NCBI GenBank assembly: GCA_902492655.1
Contig: CABUMF010000023.1
Coordinates: 1-29,015, forward strand
Source of the DNA: an uncultured Eubacteriales bacterium
GTDB lineage: Bacteria > Bacillota > Clostridia > HGM11514
Direction of reading: 5' to 3'
DNA length: 29,015 nucleotides
The notes under the pieces are model-generated. The model saw nothing but the letters and a program-made list of their open reading frames with translations, had not been told where the DNA came from and did not search any database. Position 1 is the stretch's first letter. Every line of letters begins with the position of its first letter. The position numbers and the translations under genes were made by a program. Below are positions 1 through 8,008 of this stretch, piece after piece.

Positions 1-429
1 GGTTTCGGACACAACCATATCAAGAGAACCGCCGTACGCACCGGCATTCATTCTCACTCCGCCACCAATAGAACCCGGAATTCCCGAAGCAAACTCGAAG
101 CCACCGAGGGAATTTTCATAAGCTACAGCGGCAATTTTTGACATAAGCACTCCCGCACCGCAAATAATCGACTCGCCCCGAACGAAAATTTCGTCATTAC
201 AATATTTTATCACAGCTCCCCTAAATCCATCATCGGGAAACAAAAGATTTGAGCCGTTGCCGATTACAAGCTTTGGGCAATCAAGCTCTAAAGCTCTGAT
301 TAGCTCATCAGCAGTTTCGGGGCACACGAAAAAATCCGCACAGCCTCCGATTTTAAATGTAGTGTGCTTGCTCATCGGTTCGTTTTCGATAAATTTAATG
401 CCCTGCAAGGCCTCTGAAATTTTGCTCAC
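1..429 (-). CDS. murB: UDP-N-acetylenolpyruvoylglucosamine reductase, N-terminal part (cut by window edge)
   Basis: MurB reduces UDP-GlcNAc-enolpyruvate to UDP-MurNAc with NADPH and FAD in cytoplasmic peptidoglycan precursor synthesis. The 143 visible residues carry the FAD-binding hallmarks of the family: GNGSNLLFPDDG near residue 55 and GIPGSIGGGVRMNAGAYGG near residue 120. Family members are about 300 aa, so roughly the second half, including the C-terminal substrate domain, lies beyond position 1. I start it at the GTG at 429-427. A GGAGG at 436-440 sits 6 nt upstream, and the only nearby ATG runs straight into TGA. It begins one base after the ROK kinase stop, so it is the third gene of the hprK transcript. 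Clustering of murB with hprK is known in Clostridia. Confidence 0.95.
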   Translation of the reverse strand, partial: MSKISEALQGIKFIENEPMSKHTTFKIGGCADFFVCPETADELIRALELDCPKLVIGNGSNLLFPDDGFRGAVIKYCNDEIFVRGESIICGAGVLMSKIAAVAYENSLGGFEFASGIPGSIGGGVRMNAGAYGGSLDMVVSET

Positions 430-430
430 A

Positions 431-1384
431 TTAAGCCTCCGTCACAAACTGTTTTCCGAGAAATGCGGCACCGATTATTCCGGCATCGTTACCCAGAGCC
501 GCCGCTTCAATCTGAGTATGCTGCTCGGTCTTACAATAATCGTGAGCCTTAACATACTCTCTTATGGGTTTAATAATATAATCGCCCTGAGCCGAAATTC
601 CTCCGCCTATAAGAAGCTTTTCGGGCTGGAAAATAAGGATAATGTTCGTCACGCCCACGCTGATGTATTTTATATATTTATTAACAACATCAATAGCCGT
701 CTTATCCCCCGCTTTAGCCGCGTCAAATACGATTTTGCCGTTTACCTCGCCGCCCTTTGAAAGCTCCCACAGCTTAGAGTCGGGATTTTCTTCCATAGCT
801 TCCTTCGCCTGACGGATAAGAGCGGTAGCCGAAGCGTAAGCCTCCCAGCAGCCGTCATTTCCGCAGGTGCACTTTATGCCGTCAACGCAAATCGCCATAT
901 GACCAAGCTCACCGCCTGCATGGTTAAAGCCGTTGATAATTTTATTATCAATTATGATACCGCCGCCGACTCCCGTTCCGAGAGTAATCATAATACTGCT
1001 TTTTGTTCCCTTAGCCGCACCTACCATTGCCTCGCCGTAAGCCGCAGCATCGGCATCATTTGCAATGTAAACCGGCACATCAAAAGTCTTTCTGAATTCG
1101 TCACGCATAGGCGTGTTATAAAAATTAAGGTTGTTTGCATATACCAAAACGCCGTTATCGGTATCGCAGGTTCCCGGACTTCCGATACCTACCCATTCCA
1201 CATCGGAAAGCTTAAAGCCTGCATCAAGGGTAACCTTTTTTGAAAGCTCCGCCATATCCTTAATAATCTCCGACGCTTCCCTTTCGGCGTTCGCCTTAAT
1301 GCTGTCCTTATGCAAAATTCTGCCGTTTTCGTCAACAACACCGGCTGCAATATTTGTTCCTCCGAGATCAATACCAATATACAT
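431..1384 (-). CDS. ROK-family sugar kinase, probably glucokinase
   Basis: This is a 317-aa cytoplasmic ROK kinase that would phosphorylate a free hexose, most likely glucose, with ATP. It opens with the phosphate-binding motif IGIDLGGTNIAAGVV. It then has ITLGTGVGGGIIID, and the zinc and ROK signature GELGHM followed by CTCGNDGCWEAYAS. A second ATG 15 nt upstream is possible, but the GGAGG lies inside that extension at the right distance from the ATG at 1384, so I use 1384. It is 28 nt downstream of the hprK stop and 1 nt upstream of murB, so the three genes form one transcript. A glucokinase beside HPr kinase fits carbon-status control. The exact sugar (glucose, N-acetylmannosamine or other) cannot be read from motifs alone. 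Confidence 0.88.
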   Translation of the reverse strand: MYIGIDLGGTNIAAGVVDENGRILHKDSIKANAEREASEIIKDMAELSKKVTLDAGFKLSDVEWVGIGSPGTCDTDNGVLVYANNLNFYNTPMRDEFRKTFDVPVYIANDADAAAYGEAMVGAAKGTKSSIMITLGTGVGGGIIIDNKIINGFNHAGGELGHMAICVDGIKCTCGNDGCWEAYASATALIRQAKEAMEENPDSKLWELSKGGEVNGKIVFDAAKAGDKTAIDVVNKYIKYISVGVTNIILIFQPEKLLIGGGISAQGDYIIKPIREYVKAHDYCKTEQHTQIEAAALGNDAGIIGAAFLGKQFVTEA

Positions 1385-1412
1385 ACTAAAATCCTCCATT
1401 ACTTTTTATTTT

Positions 1413-2354
1413 TTATTCGCTGAAATCGCCCATAAGCCTTTTATTAAGAATTTCAGCCGCATTGTAGCCCATTCTCTTTTGTCGGTTGTTCATTGCGGCA
1501 ACCTCCAAAATAACCGCCAGATTACGCCCCGGCTTAACAGGAACTGTGATTGAATTTATTTCAATTCCCAAAATTTCAATCTTTTCCGTTGTAAGCCCCA
1601 ATCTGTCATACTGCTTTGTGTTGTCCCAAGCCTCAAGCTTAACAACAAGGTCAATCTTTTCCGAATCCTTTACGGCGCCGATACCGAATATACGCCTCAC
1701 ATCAATGATTCCGATACCTCTCAGCTCAATGAAATGCCTGATAACCTCGGGTGATGTGCCCACAAGAGAAATAGCCGAAACCTTCTTGATTTCAACCGCA
1801 TCGTCTGCAACCAATCTATGACCTCTTTTAACAAGCTCGATAGCAGTTTCGCTCTTACCCACACCGCTTTCACCGAGAATAAGAACGCCCTCACCGTATA
1901 TCTCAACCAAAACTCCGTGTCTTGTGATTCTCGGCGCAAGATTTTTGTTAAGATACGCAATAATAGCCGCCATGAATGACGAGGTGGGATGAGAAGTGGT
2001 AAAAACCGGAACATTGTATTTCTTTGCGGACGACATGATTTCGGGAAAAATCTTCAAATCCCTCGTAACAACAAGAGCCGGAATATGGCTTTCCATGACC
2101 GCATCAATACTTTTCTGTCTTGCTTCAGCATCAAGGCTCTCAAGATATGTGTATTCCACAAGCCCGAGTATCTGAATTCGTGCACTATCGAAATAATCAA
2201 GATACCCCATAAGCTGCTGACCGCATCTGTTTATATCTCTTGAGGAAATCATCCTGTCTTCAAGCCCGTCTGCATCAAAAATACATTTAAGCCCCATATC
2301 CTTGGACAGCTGCTCCAAAGATATTGAATATTCATCGTTTTGCTTGTTATCCAT
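1413..2354 (-). CDS. hprK: HPr kinase/phosphorylase
   Basis: HprK phosphorylates HPr (or Crh) on Ser46 with ATP or pyrophosphate and removes the phosphate again, driving CcpA-dependent carbon catabolite control in Firmicutes. The N-terminal half is the MurF-like HprK_N domain. The C-terminal kinase domain shows the P-loop GESGVGKSETA near residue 150, followed by RGHRLVADDAVEIK and, further on, ELRGIGIIDVRRIFG. The 313-aa length is normal. An in-frame ATG 21 nt upstream is less likely, because GGAG lies between the two ATGs 8 nt before the one at 2354. It has its own promoter and heads the hprK-ROK kinase-murB transcript. Confidence 0.96.
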   Translation of the reverse strand: MDNKQNDEYSISLEQLSKDMGLKCIFDADGLEDRMISSRDINRCGQQLMGYLDYFDSARIQILGLVEYTYLESLDAEARQKSIDAVMESHIPALVVTRDLKIFPEIMSSAKKYNVPVFTTSHPTSSFMAAIIAYLNKNLAPRITRHGVLVEIYGEGVLILGESGVGKSETAIELVKRGHRLVADDAVEIKKVSAISLVGTSPEVIRHFIELRGIGIIDVRRIFGIGAVKDSEKIDLVVKLEAWDNTKQYDRLGLTTEKIEILGIEINSITVPVKPGRNLAVILEVAAMNNRQKRMGYNAAEILNKRLMGDFSE

Positions 2355-2401
2355 ACAAATTCTCCGTTTCGGCAAATTTTTATGATTGTATCACAATTAC
2401 T

Positions 2402-2430
2402 ATTATATAATATTTTCCCATATTAAGCAA
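2402..2430 (-). promoter_or_regulatory. Sigma-A promoter for hprK
   Basis: Reading the minus strand, TTGCTT (2425-2430) is separated by exactly 17 nt from a perfect TATAAT (2402-2407). Transcription would start near 2395, leaving a leader of about 40 nt before hprK. It lies just beyond the prsA terminator, so the two transcripts are insulated. Confidence 0.8.
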
Positions 2431-2439
2431 TAGTTTTTT

Positions 2440-2472
2440 AAAAAATAATGGCATCGCAATTAGCAATGCCAT
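2440..2472 (-). terminator. Intrinsic terminator after prsA
   Basis: ATGGCAT at 2466-2472 pairs with 2448-2454. A further GC pair of steps inside the stem follows a one-base mismatch. On the minus strand the hairpin is followed by TTATTTTTT. It lies 12 nt past the prsA stop codon. Confidence 0.85.
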
Positions 2473-2484
2473 AATTTTTAAAAA

Positions 2485-3711
2485 TTATTCTGCTTGGGAT
2501 TCTTCAGGTGCGGGGCTCTCTGCATTTTCTATAGCTTCCTGCTGCATAGCCTGCGTTTCCTGTTGCTGAGCCTGAAGCTTCTGACTGATTTCCGTCATCT
2601 TTGCGGTGAAATCCTCATAGAGCTTTTCGGCATTCTTCTTAATGTTCTTTTCTTCTTTTCTGTTAACCTTAACCTTAGCCTTTGCCTTTGTATCTTCAAG
2701 AAGCTGATTGAAATTATTGCTTGCAATGGTGTTTTTAATCTTATCCTTATAGGTTGTCTGCTGACCGTAGGAATCGGTAGCGGTTCCTTCAAGGTCTGCG
2801 TCTGTGAGTTCAACCTTTTTAAGAATGTGATAGCCGTATGAAGATTCAACAATATCGCTTATCTGACCGGGTTCAAGCTTGAACGCCGCATCCTCAAATT
2901 CCTGAACCATCTCACCTTTTGTGAAAACATAACCTTCGGGTGCGGACTGAAGCCCCGGATCCTCGGAATTTTCGTTCATAAGAGTGTCAAAATCAGCACC
3001 CTCATCAAGCTGCTTTTTAATATTTTCAATCTTTGTGTAAGCATCGGCGGAAACATCCTCGCCGGCGTCATTTGTTTTCTTGATAAGAATATGCTTAGCC
3101 TTTACATATTCTTTGTAGAATTGCTTCTTAACGGTTTCATCGTCCGCATTTTCATCGGCATACTTTTCAAACCACTTGTTGGCATACATGCTGAGAGTGG
3201 ATAATTCTTTGTACATATCCTCTGTAAGTCCCATTCCTTCAAGCTGAAGATTGTACATTTCCTCGCCGTACATCTGTTTTGTGCTTTTCAAATTTTCATC
3301 GACTGACTTTTTGTCATCATCGGAAAGCTCAATGCCCTTATCAATGGCTCCTGTTTTATATACCTTCATAAGAACAGCCTGATTCAAAGCGTTGTCAATC
3401 GCTGACTTGATTGTATCATCTGTCCAATAGTTTTCCTTGACCTGCCCCGAATCATCTCTTTCATCGGAAAACATCTGCATCATAAGGAAATACTTAAATT
3501 CATCTGTTGTGATTTTTTCACCGTTTACTTCGGCATAAACACCGTCTTTACCGTCATAATACTCTATTTCGTAATTGGGTTTTGAAACACCTTCGGTTGT
3601 TTCGGTTGTTTCATTCTTTTCAGAATCCTTCTCGTCCTTACCGCAGCCTGTCAGCATTGTGAAAGCAACGAGAGAAAGACAAAGAAGCATAATAAGTGAT
3701 TTCTTAAACAT
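2485..3711 (-). CDS. prsA: PrsA-like foldase lipoprotein (parvulin/PpiC peptidyl-prolyl isomerase)
   Basis: This is a 408-aa extracytoplasmic lipoprotein that would help fold secreted proteins on the outer face of the membrane by cis-trans isomerisation of prolyl bonds. The N-terminus is a lipoprotein signal with lipobox LTGC at residues 20-23, so Cys23 would be lipidated. A SurA-like alpha-helical segment follows. The parvulin domain spans about residues 200-310 (AKHILIKK, ADFDTLMNENSEDP, GYVFTKGEMVQEFEDAAF, SYGYHILKK). The C-terminus is a charged, Gln/Glu-rich helical tail. It is a single-gene unit with its own promoter and terminator, and an AGGAG precedes the ATG. PrsA versus another PpiC lipoprotein is a matter of naming. 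Confidence 0.88.
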   Translation of the reverse strand: MFKKSLIMLLCLSLVAFTMLTGCGKDEKDSEKNETTETTEGVSKPNYEIEYYDGKDGVYAEVNGEKITTDEFKYFLMMQMFSDERDDSGQVKENYWTDDTIKSAIDNALNQAVLMKVYKTGAIDKGIELSDDDKKSVDENLKSTKQMYGEEMYNLQLEGMGLTEDMYKELSTLSMYANKWFEKYADENADDETVKKQFYKEYVKAKHILIKKTNDAGEDVSADAYTKIENIKKQLDEGADFDTLMNENSEDPGLQSAPEGYVFTKGEMVQEFEDAAFKLEPGQISDIVESSYGYHILKKVELTDADLEGTATDSYGQQTTYKDKIKNTIASNNFNQLLEDTKAKAKVKVNRKEEKNIKKNAEKLYEDFTAKMTEISQKLQAQQQETQAMQQEAIENAESPAPEESQAE

Positions 3712-3746
3712 GGTTATATCTCCTTGTTAAAAATTGTTGTTTAATA

Positions 3747-3775
3747 ATTATAGCATATTTATAATAAAAATACAA
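3747..3775 (-). promoter_or_regulatory. Sigma-A promoter for prsA, with extended -10
   Basis: TTGTAT (3770-3775), a 17-nt spacer and TATAAT (3747-3752), read on the minus strand. The bases TGC immediately before TATAAT give an extended -10 element. Confidence 0.8.
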
Positions 3776-3802
3776 GTCCTTTTTTATATTTATCGCACAA
3801 AT

Positions 3803-4642
3803 CTACAAATTTTGTTTAAGTGCTTCGGCGTAGACATCCTTTTTCGGTATGCCGCGCTCCTTGGCAACGATTTTTATAGCCTCTTTTTTATCGGTTCCGC
3901 AAGAAACAAGCCTTATAAGCTGCTCCGCCACCGTTTCGCAAAATTCCGCTTCTTTTTTTTCGGCACCCTCCAAAATAAGCACAAACTCACCCTTGGGAGG
4001 ATGCTCCGAATAAAATTCGACAGCGTCGCTTAAGGTTGTTCTGACGGTTTCCTCATGAAGCTTTGTAAGCTCTCGGCAAAGCGAAAGCCTCCTGTCTCCG
4101 AAAACCGAAAGCATATCTTTAAGAGTCGTCAAAAGCTTATGAGGGGCTTCGTAAAAAATAAGCGTCCGTTGTTCATCCTTCAGCTCCTCAAGCCTTTCCC
4201 TCCTGCCCTGCTTATTTACCGTCAAAAAGCCTTCAAAGCAAAACCTGCCCGTAGGCAATCCGCTCACCGACAATGCAGATACAGCCGCACAGCACCCGGG
4301 AATCGGTATCACCCTGATTCCTTCATCGTGACAAAGGGACACAAGGTCCTCTCCGGGATCTGAAATCGCAGGAGTGCCCGCATCGGAAACAAGGGCAACG
4401 TCAAGTCCCTCATTGAGCTTTGAAACTATAACTCCGCTCCGCTCTCTTTTATTGTGTTCATAGTAGCTGATCATCGGTTTTTTTATTCCGAGATGATTAA
4501 GAAGCTTTAGTGTATGCCTCGTATCCTCGGCGGCAATAATATCAGCCTCACTTATTGTTCGGATAAACCTTTCGCTCATATCCGAAAGATTGCCGATAGG
4601 CGTTGCACATACAAAAAGCGTACCTTTGTTTTGGGTAGTCAT
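3803..4642 (-). CDS. rsmI: 16S rRNA (cytidine(1402)-2'-O)-methyltransferase
   Basis: RsmI uses S-adenosylmethionine to 2'-O-methylate C1402 in the decoding centre of 16S rRNA. The 279-aa protein is full length and belongs to the tetrapyrrole methylase fold. Visible signatures are TLFVCATPIGNLSDMS at the N-terminus, AAEDTRHT near residue 40, and LVSDAGTPAISDPG near residue 85, which is the SAM-binding region. It starts 12 nt after the stop of the upstream methyltransferase gene. The yabB-yabC(rsmI) pairing is a known Firmicutes arrangement. No terminator is visible before the prsA promoter. Confidence 0.96.
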   Translation of the reverse strand: MTTQNKGTLFVCATPIGNLSDMSERFIRTISEADIIAAEDTRHTLKLLNHLGIKKPMISYYEHNKRERSGVIVSKLNEGLDVALVSDAGTPAISDPGEDLVSLCHDEGIRVIPIPGCCAAVSALSVSGLPTGRFCFEGFLTVNKQGRRERLEELKDEQRTLIFYEAPHKLLTTLKDMLSVFGDRRLSLCRELTKLHEETVRTTLSDAVEFYSEHPPKGEFVLILEGAEKKEAEFCETVAEQLIRLVSCGTDKKEAIKIVAKERGIPKKDVYAEALKQNL

Positions 4643-4654
4643 TTTATCAATCCT

Positions 4655-5389
4655 TTATTTTCTGCCGTATATGCTTTCAATTTCGTCAGAATACTCAGTT
4701 TTGTTTTTATAAACATAAAGCGGCGGTTCAACAATAAGCTCCGAACCACCCGATTTTACCGCTTCAATAAGAACCATTGTTGCCTTATCGCCATTTCTTG
4801 AATGTACAAACCGCATTCTTTTGGGCTCAAGTCTGAAATTTTTCAGCGTGACAATCAACTCCGCAAGCCTGTCGGGACGATACACGATGCAAAACCTTCC
4901 TCCATGCTTCAAAAGCGAAGATGCCGCAGATACTACATCCTCCAGCTTACAGAAAATCTCGTGCCTTGCACAGCTTTTCTCGGCACTGTCGTTTAATAGT
5001 CCACCTCCGCATTTTATATAGGGCGGATTACAGGTTACAACATCGAAGGAAGTTGCGGCAAAATGCGCCTTCCAATTCTTTAAGTCATCGCAAATCGGGA
5101 AAATTTTGTCTTGAAGTCCGTTATACTCTATGCTTTTTGCAATAAGCTCGAAGTTCCGCTTCAAGATGTCAATTGCGTGGATTTCACCGGCAGGTGTCTT
5201 TGCCGAAATTATAAGCGGAACAATACCGTTTCCCGAGCACAAATCCAATACTCGGCAACCCGGCTTTATTGTCGGATAATTTGCAAGCAAAACCGCGTCA
5301 ACCCCGAAGCAAAAAAGCCGCTTATCCTGAAATATAACCGTTCCGCCTATCTGAAGGTCATCCATGCGTTCAAATTCATTAAGTTCCAT
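4655..5389 (-). CDS. tRNA1(Val) (adenine-N6)-methyltransferase-like protein (YabB/TrmN6 family)
   Basis: This is a 244-aa class I SAM-dependent methyltransferase. Motif I reads VLDLCSGNGIVPLI around residue 45. The N6-adenine or exocyclic-amine catalytic motif NPPY follows in VVTCNPPYIKCGGG around residue 120. Both match the TrmN6/YfiC group, which modifies A37 of tRNA1(Val). It is paired with rsmI, giving a two-gene RNA-modification unit. The Shine-Dalgarno sequence is weak (AGGGG). A ferredoxin terminator lies just upstream, and I find no convincing dedicated promoter, so expression may depend on partial read-through. The substrate is inferred from family and context only. Confidence 0.85.
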   Translation of the reverse strand: MELNEFERMDDLQIGGTVIFQDKRLFCFGVDAVLLANYPTIKPGCRVLDLCSGNGIVPLIISAKTPAGEIHAIDILKRNFELIAKSIEYNGLQDKIFPICDDLKNWKAHFAATSFDVVTCNPPYIKCGGGLLNDSAEKSCARHEIFCKLEDVVSAASSLLKHGGRFCIVYRPDRLAELIVTLKNFRLEPKRMRFVHSRNGDKATMVLIEAVKSGGSELIVEPPLYVYKNKTEYSDEIESIYGRK

Positions 5390-5400
5390 AAGCTACCCCT

Positions 5401-5429
5401 AAAAAAATCAGGCGGATATAAAATCCGCC
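5401..5429 (-). terminator. Intrinsic terminator after the ferredoxin gene
   Basis: GGCGGAT (5423-5429) pairs perfectly with 5411-5417 across a 5-nt loop. On the minus strand it is followed by TGATTTTTTT. Confidence 0.9.
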
Positions 5430-5471
5430 TTATAGTAACTTTATATTGTCCCCAAAGGGTCAGATTTAAAA

Positions 5472-5642
5472 TTACTCAGCAGCCGGAGCTCCAACAGGAC
5501 AAACACCTGCACAAGCACCGCACTCGATGCACTTATCAGCATCAATTACATATTTGGAATCACCCTGAGAAATAGCTTCAACCGGGCATTCAGATTCGCA
5601 AGCACCACAGCTGAGGCACTCATCGCTGATTACATAAGCCAT
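5472..5642 (-). CDS. Small 2[4Fe-4S] ferredoxin (56 aa)
   Basis: This is a soluble low-potential electron carrier, the usual partner of clostridial pyruvate:ferredoxin oxidoreductase and [FeFe]-hydrogenases. The 56-aa product has two CxxCxxCxxxCP clusters (CLSCGACESECP near residues 9-20 and CIECGACAGVCP near residues 38-49). This is the classical length and spacing of clostridial ferredoxin. The start at 5642 is set by a strong GGAGGTG 9 nt upstream. It is a single-gene unit with a strong promoter on one side and a strong terminator on the other, as expected for an abundant protein. It is easily missed because it is so short. Confidence 0.96.
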   Translation of the reverse strand: MAYVISDECLSCGACESECPVEAISQGDSKYVIDADKCIECGACAGVCPVGAPAAE

Positions 5643-5697
5643 TAAAATACACCTCCTCGAAAAGTATGAGCAAGAGAAAAACTCTCATGCTAACTGT

Positions 5698-5726
5698 ATT
5701 GTAACACAAATAATAAAAAAAGGCAA
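5698..5726 (-). promoter_or_regulatory. Sigma-A promoter for the ferredoxin gene
   Basis: TTGCCT (5721-5726), a 17-nt spacer and TACAAT (5698-5703) on the minus strand, with a TG one base before the -10. The leader of about 50 nt contains a possible small stem (AGCATGAGAG against CTCTTGCT) of unknown role. Confidence 0.75.
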
Positions 5727-5736
5727 GGCTTTTTTT
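5715..5736 (-). terminator. Weak A/U hairpin at the end of ricT
   Basis: Seven A's plus G (5715-5722) can pair with C plus seven T's (5729-5736) around a 6-nt loop. It overlaps the ricT stop codon and the ferredoxin -35 region. It could slow or end ricT transcription, but the stem is almost all A-U, so this is a tentative call. Confidence 0.25.
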
Positions 5737-6598
5737 AATTATCTTCAAGTTCTTTTAATTCTTTTGGTTCATCCGTGTTTTTTTCGGGAGCGGAATCCTT
5801 CAAAATTCTGACATCGGACGCCTTATACATCCTCACCGTACCCTCGTTTTCAAACTTAACCTTAACATTTCCCCTTAAAAGCTGTGTATCCGCAACAACC
5901 CCGTTACCGTCGGGGGTTTTAACGGTTGCTCCAACCTTCGGAGTACGCTTCAGAAGGTCTTTATAAGCCTCCTCCTCATATTTAAGGCAACACATAAGCC
6001 TTCCGCAGGTTCCGGAAATCTTTGTGGGATTTAAGGAAAGACTTTGCTCCTTAGCCATTTTTATGGAAACAGGCATGAACTCACCGAGAAAAGACGAGCA
6101 GCAAAGCGGCCTTCCGCATATGCCGAGCCCCCCTATCATCTTGGCTTCATCTCTTACGCCAATCTGCCGAAGCTCGATTCTTGTTTTGAAAACATACGCA
6201 AGGTCCTTTACCAGATCCCTGAAATCTATCCTGCCGTCAGCTGTAAAATAGAAAAGAATCTTGCTTCCGTCAAAAGCATATTCAACCTCTATAAGCTTCA
6301 TATCCAGCTTATGCTCATTTATCTTTTCCAAACAGATTTTGAAGGCATCTGCCTCTTTTTTTCTGTTGGATTCGCTTCTGTTCAAATCGTCCTTTGTGGC
6401 AGGTCTGACCATTTTTTTCAGGGGCTGAGAAATATTTTCGTCCGGCACGGAAAAATTGTCAAGCGCAACCGTACCCATTTCTATACCTCTTGAAGTTTCG
6501 ACAATAACACTGTCGCCAATGCTTACCTTAGCGCCGTCGGGGTCAAAATAATACACCTTACCCAAGGATTTAAATCTGACACCTATAACCTCAACCAT
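5735..6598 (-). CDS. ricT: PSP1-domain protein RicT (YaaT)
   Basis: RicT is a member of the RicA-RicF-RicT complex. In Bacillus this complex carries [4Fe-4S] clusters and promotes RNase Y-dependent mRNA maturation. The 287-aa protein shows the PSP1 core and two conserved cysteine-rich stretches, GICGRPLCCSSF (about residue 158) and GTCGRLMCCLKYE (about residue 195), which are characteristic of this family. The C-terminal 40 residues are charged and rich in E, K and D. It overlaps the end of holB by 8 nt, so it is probably translationally coupled. The Shine-Dalgarno GGGAGG is good. The order darA-holB-ricT is conserved in Firmicutes. RicA and RicF are not in this window. Confidence 0.93.
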   Translation of the reverse strand: MVEVIGVRFKSLGKVYYFDPDGAKVSIGDSVIVETSRGIEMGTVALDNFSVPDENISQPLKKMVRPATKDDLNRSESNRKKEADAFKICLEKINEHKLDMKLIEVEYAFDGSKILFYFTADGRIDFRDLVKDLAYVFKTRIELRQIGVRDEAKMIGGLGICGRPLCCSSFLGEFMPVSIKMAKEQSLSLNPTKISGTCGRLMCCLKYEEEAYKDLLKRTPKVGATVKTPDGNGVVADTQLLRGNVKVKFENEGTVRMYKASDVRILKDSAPEKNTDEPKELKELEDN

Positions 6599-7553
6599 GT
6601 AATTCCTCCCAACTTCTTATAAGCATATCCGTGACAGCCAGAGTAAAATTACAGTTGTTTTTCAGCTTTATACGAATATCCTGTACAATATCAAAAATGT
6701 TAATATAATGAAGTGCATTGTCAAAATCATTTTTTGAAAGCAAAAGTGCTTCATGGGCAATGCAACTTAATGCAAACGAAATATCTTCCTTTGTAAGCAG
6801 CGGCAAAACCGATGTCATATCACCGCCCGAGCGTGCATAATCAAAAAACTCTTTTCGCACATTCCTTGAATACTCTATTAATTCCGGATTTTCAAGCATC
6901 CCAAGAGCCGTTCCGGGAGAGCCGAAGCAAAGCCGGGAAAGCTCGGACGCCGCTTTTTCGTCATCACAGTAATTCATGATAACAGCTTTTGTTTCACTGT
7001 CGGAAAGCGGCTGAAAGCGATACATTACCGCACGGGAAATAATTGTGTTGAGCAATGCACCCGAATTATTTGAAATCATTATTATCGTCATATACGACGG
7101 AGGCTCCTCAAATACCTTCAAAATGGCATTCTGCCCCTGAATATTAAGCTCGTCGGCATCGGGAATTATAATAAACTTTCTGTGGGCTAAAAGCGGCTTT
7201 GTAGCGGCAACATATCTTGCAATTCTCATTGCGTGAACCGTATTTGCACCGATAGGTCTTTTCCCCGGAGCCTTTGGCAAAGCGGAAATCATTTTAGGCT
7301 GATTAACAAAATCCTCCGAAATGACCGCCACATCGGGATGAGAGTCGGCTTCGATTTTTTTGCAGGAATCACACACTCCGCACGCCTTTCCCTTGCCCTC
7401 TTTACAAAGTGCCGCCGCCGCAAACCATTTTGCGGCGGTTGTTTTGCCTATCCCGTCTATTCCGTCAAAAATATACGCATGACCAAGCTGAGAATTAATA
7501 ATCAAATCGGCAAGTTGCTTCTTAACTGCCCTGTGTCCAATAAGCTCAATCAT
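6591..7553 (-). CDS. holB: DNA polymerase III delta-prime subunit
   Basis: HolB is part of the clamp-loader complex that loads the beta clamp during replication. The 320-aa AAA+ protein begins with a delta-prime-type N-terminus (LIGHRAVKKQL). It has a P-loop-like GIDGIGKTTAA near residue 33 and a four-cysteine zinc module (CKEGKGKACGVCDSC, about residues 50-64). The sensor and arginine-finger region reads NTIISRAVMYRF, with SRA in place of the more usual SRC. It overlaps darA by the 4-nt ATGA junction and ricT by 8 nt, so the three genes form one transcript. Confidence 0.93.
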   Translation of the reverse strand: MIELIGHRAVKKQLADLIINSQLGHAYIFDGIDGIGKTTAAKWFAAAALCKEGKGKACGVCDSCKKIEADSHPDVAVISEDFVNQPKMISALPKAPGKRPIGANTVHAMRIARYVAATKPLLAHRKFIIIPDADELNIQGQNAILKVFEEPPSYMTIIMISNNSGALLNTIISRAVMYRFQPLSDSETKAVIMNYCDDEKAASELSRLCFGSPGTALGMLENPELIEYSRNVRKEFFDYARSGGDMTSVLPLLTKEDISFALSCIAHEALLLSKNDFDNALHYINIFDIVQDIRIKLKNNCNFTLAVTDMLIRSWEELHG

Positions 7554-7879
7554 ATTTTCTCAAATCTGTCAATATTAAGAACAAAAAGCGTTGCGCCGCC
7601 CACATCTACCTCAACAGGAAAAGGAACCGCACCCTTTGCATCCATAACATTCGGCGATGAGTTCACCAAAACCTTTTTCCTTCCTTCGCACTTTGAGCGG
7701 ATAAGGTCGACAACCGTCTGAACCTTCTCGTTCTCAACACCTATCATAAGAGTAGTATTTCCCGATTTCAAAAACCCACCTGTAGAGGCAAGCTTTGTAA
7801 CGTAATATCCTTCTCTGTTAAGAGTTGACATTACATTAGAACAATCAATATCCGGAACGATAGCCATAATAAGTTTCAT
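7550..7879 (-). CDS. darA: Cyclic-di-AMP receptor, PII-like (DarA/PstA/YaaQ)
   Basis: DarA is a small trimeric PII-like protein that binds cyclic di-AMP in Gram-positive bacteria; its downstream targets are not well defined. The 109-aa product starts MKLIMAIVPD, has the nucleotide-binding stretch ASTGGFLKSGNTTLMIG (about residues 30-46), and ends with the family-typical GGATLFVLNIDRFEKI. An in-frame start 36 nt upstream is rejected: an AGGAGG at the right distance precedes the ATG at 7879, which gives the standard family length. It leads darA-holB-ricT. Confidence 0.94.
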   Translation of the reverse strand: MKLIMAIVPDIDCSNVMSTLNREGYYVTKLASTGGFLKSGNTTLMIGVENEKVQTVVDLIRSKCEGRKKVLVNSSPNVMDAKGAVPFPVEVDVGGATLFVLNIDRFEKI

Positions 7880-7920
7880 AGCAGTACCTCCTAAAAATAA
7901 TTCATTCACTCCCATGTATA

Positions 7921-7949
7921 ATTATATCATTTAAACAAAAAAAAGTCAA
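7921..7949 (-). promoter_or_regulatory. Sigma-A promoter for darA-holB-ricT
   Basis: TTGACT (7944-7949), a 17-nt spacer and TATAAT (7921-7926), with TGA giving an extended -10, on the minus strand. The start would be near 7914, giving a leader of about 35 nt. Confidence 0.88.
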
Positions 7950-7970
7950 TATTTTTCATGTGCATAAATG

Positions 7971-8001
7971 AAAAAGCACGCAAACCGTAAGATTTGCGTG
8001 C
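7971..8001 (-). terminator. Intrinsic terminator after ireB
   Basis: GCACGCAAA (7993-8001) pairs perfectly with 7976-7984 (9 bp, 8-nt loop). On the minus strand it is followed by TTTTT at 7971-7975. Confidence 0.92.
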
Positions 8002-8008
8002 AAAAACA

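Noticed and set aside
257..1553. Open plus-strand frames opposite murB, the ROK kinase and hprK.
   Set aside because: They are antisense to firmly identified genes, show no family motifs and lack good ribosome binding sites. Similar shadows occur opposite most genes in the window.
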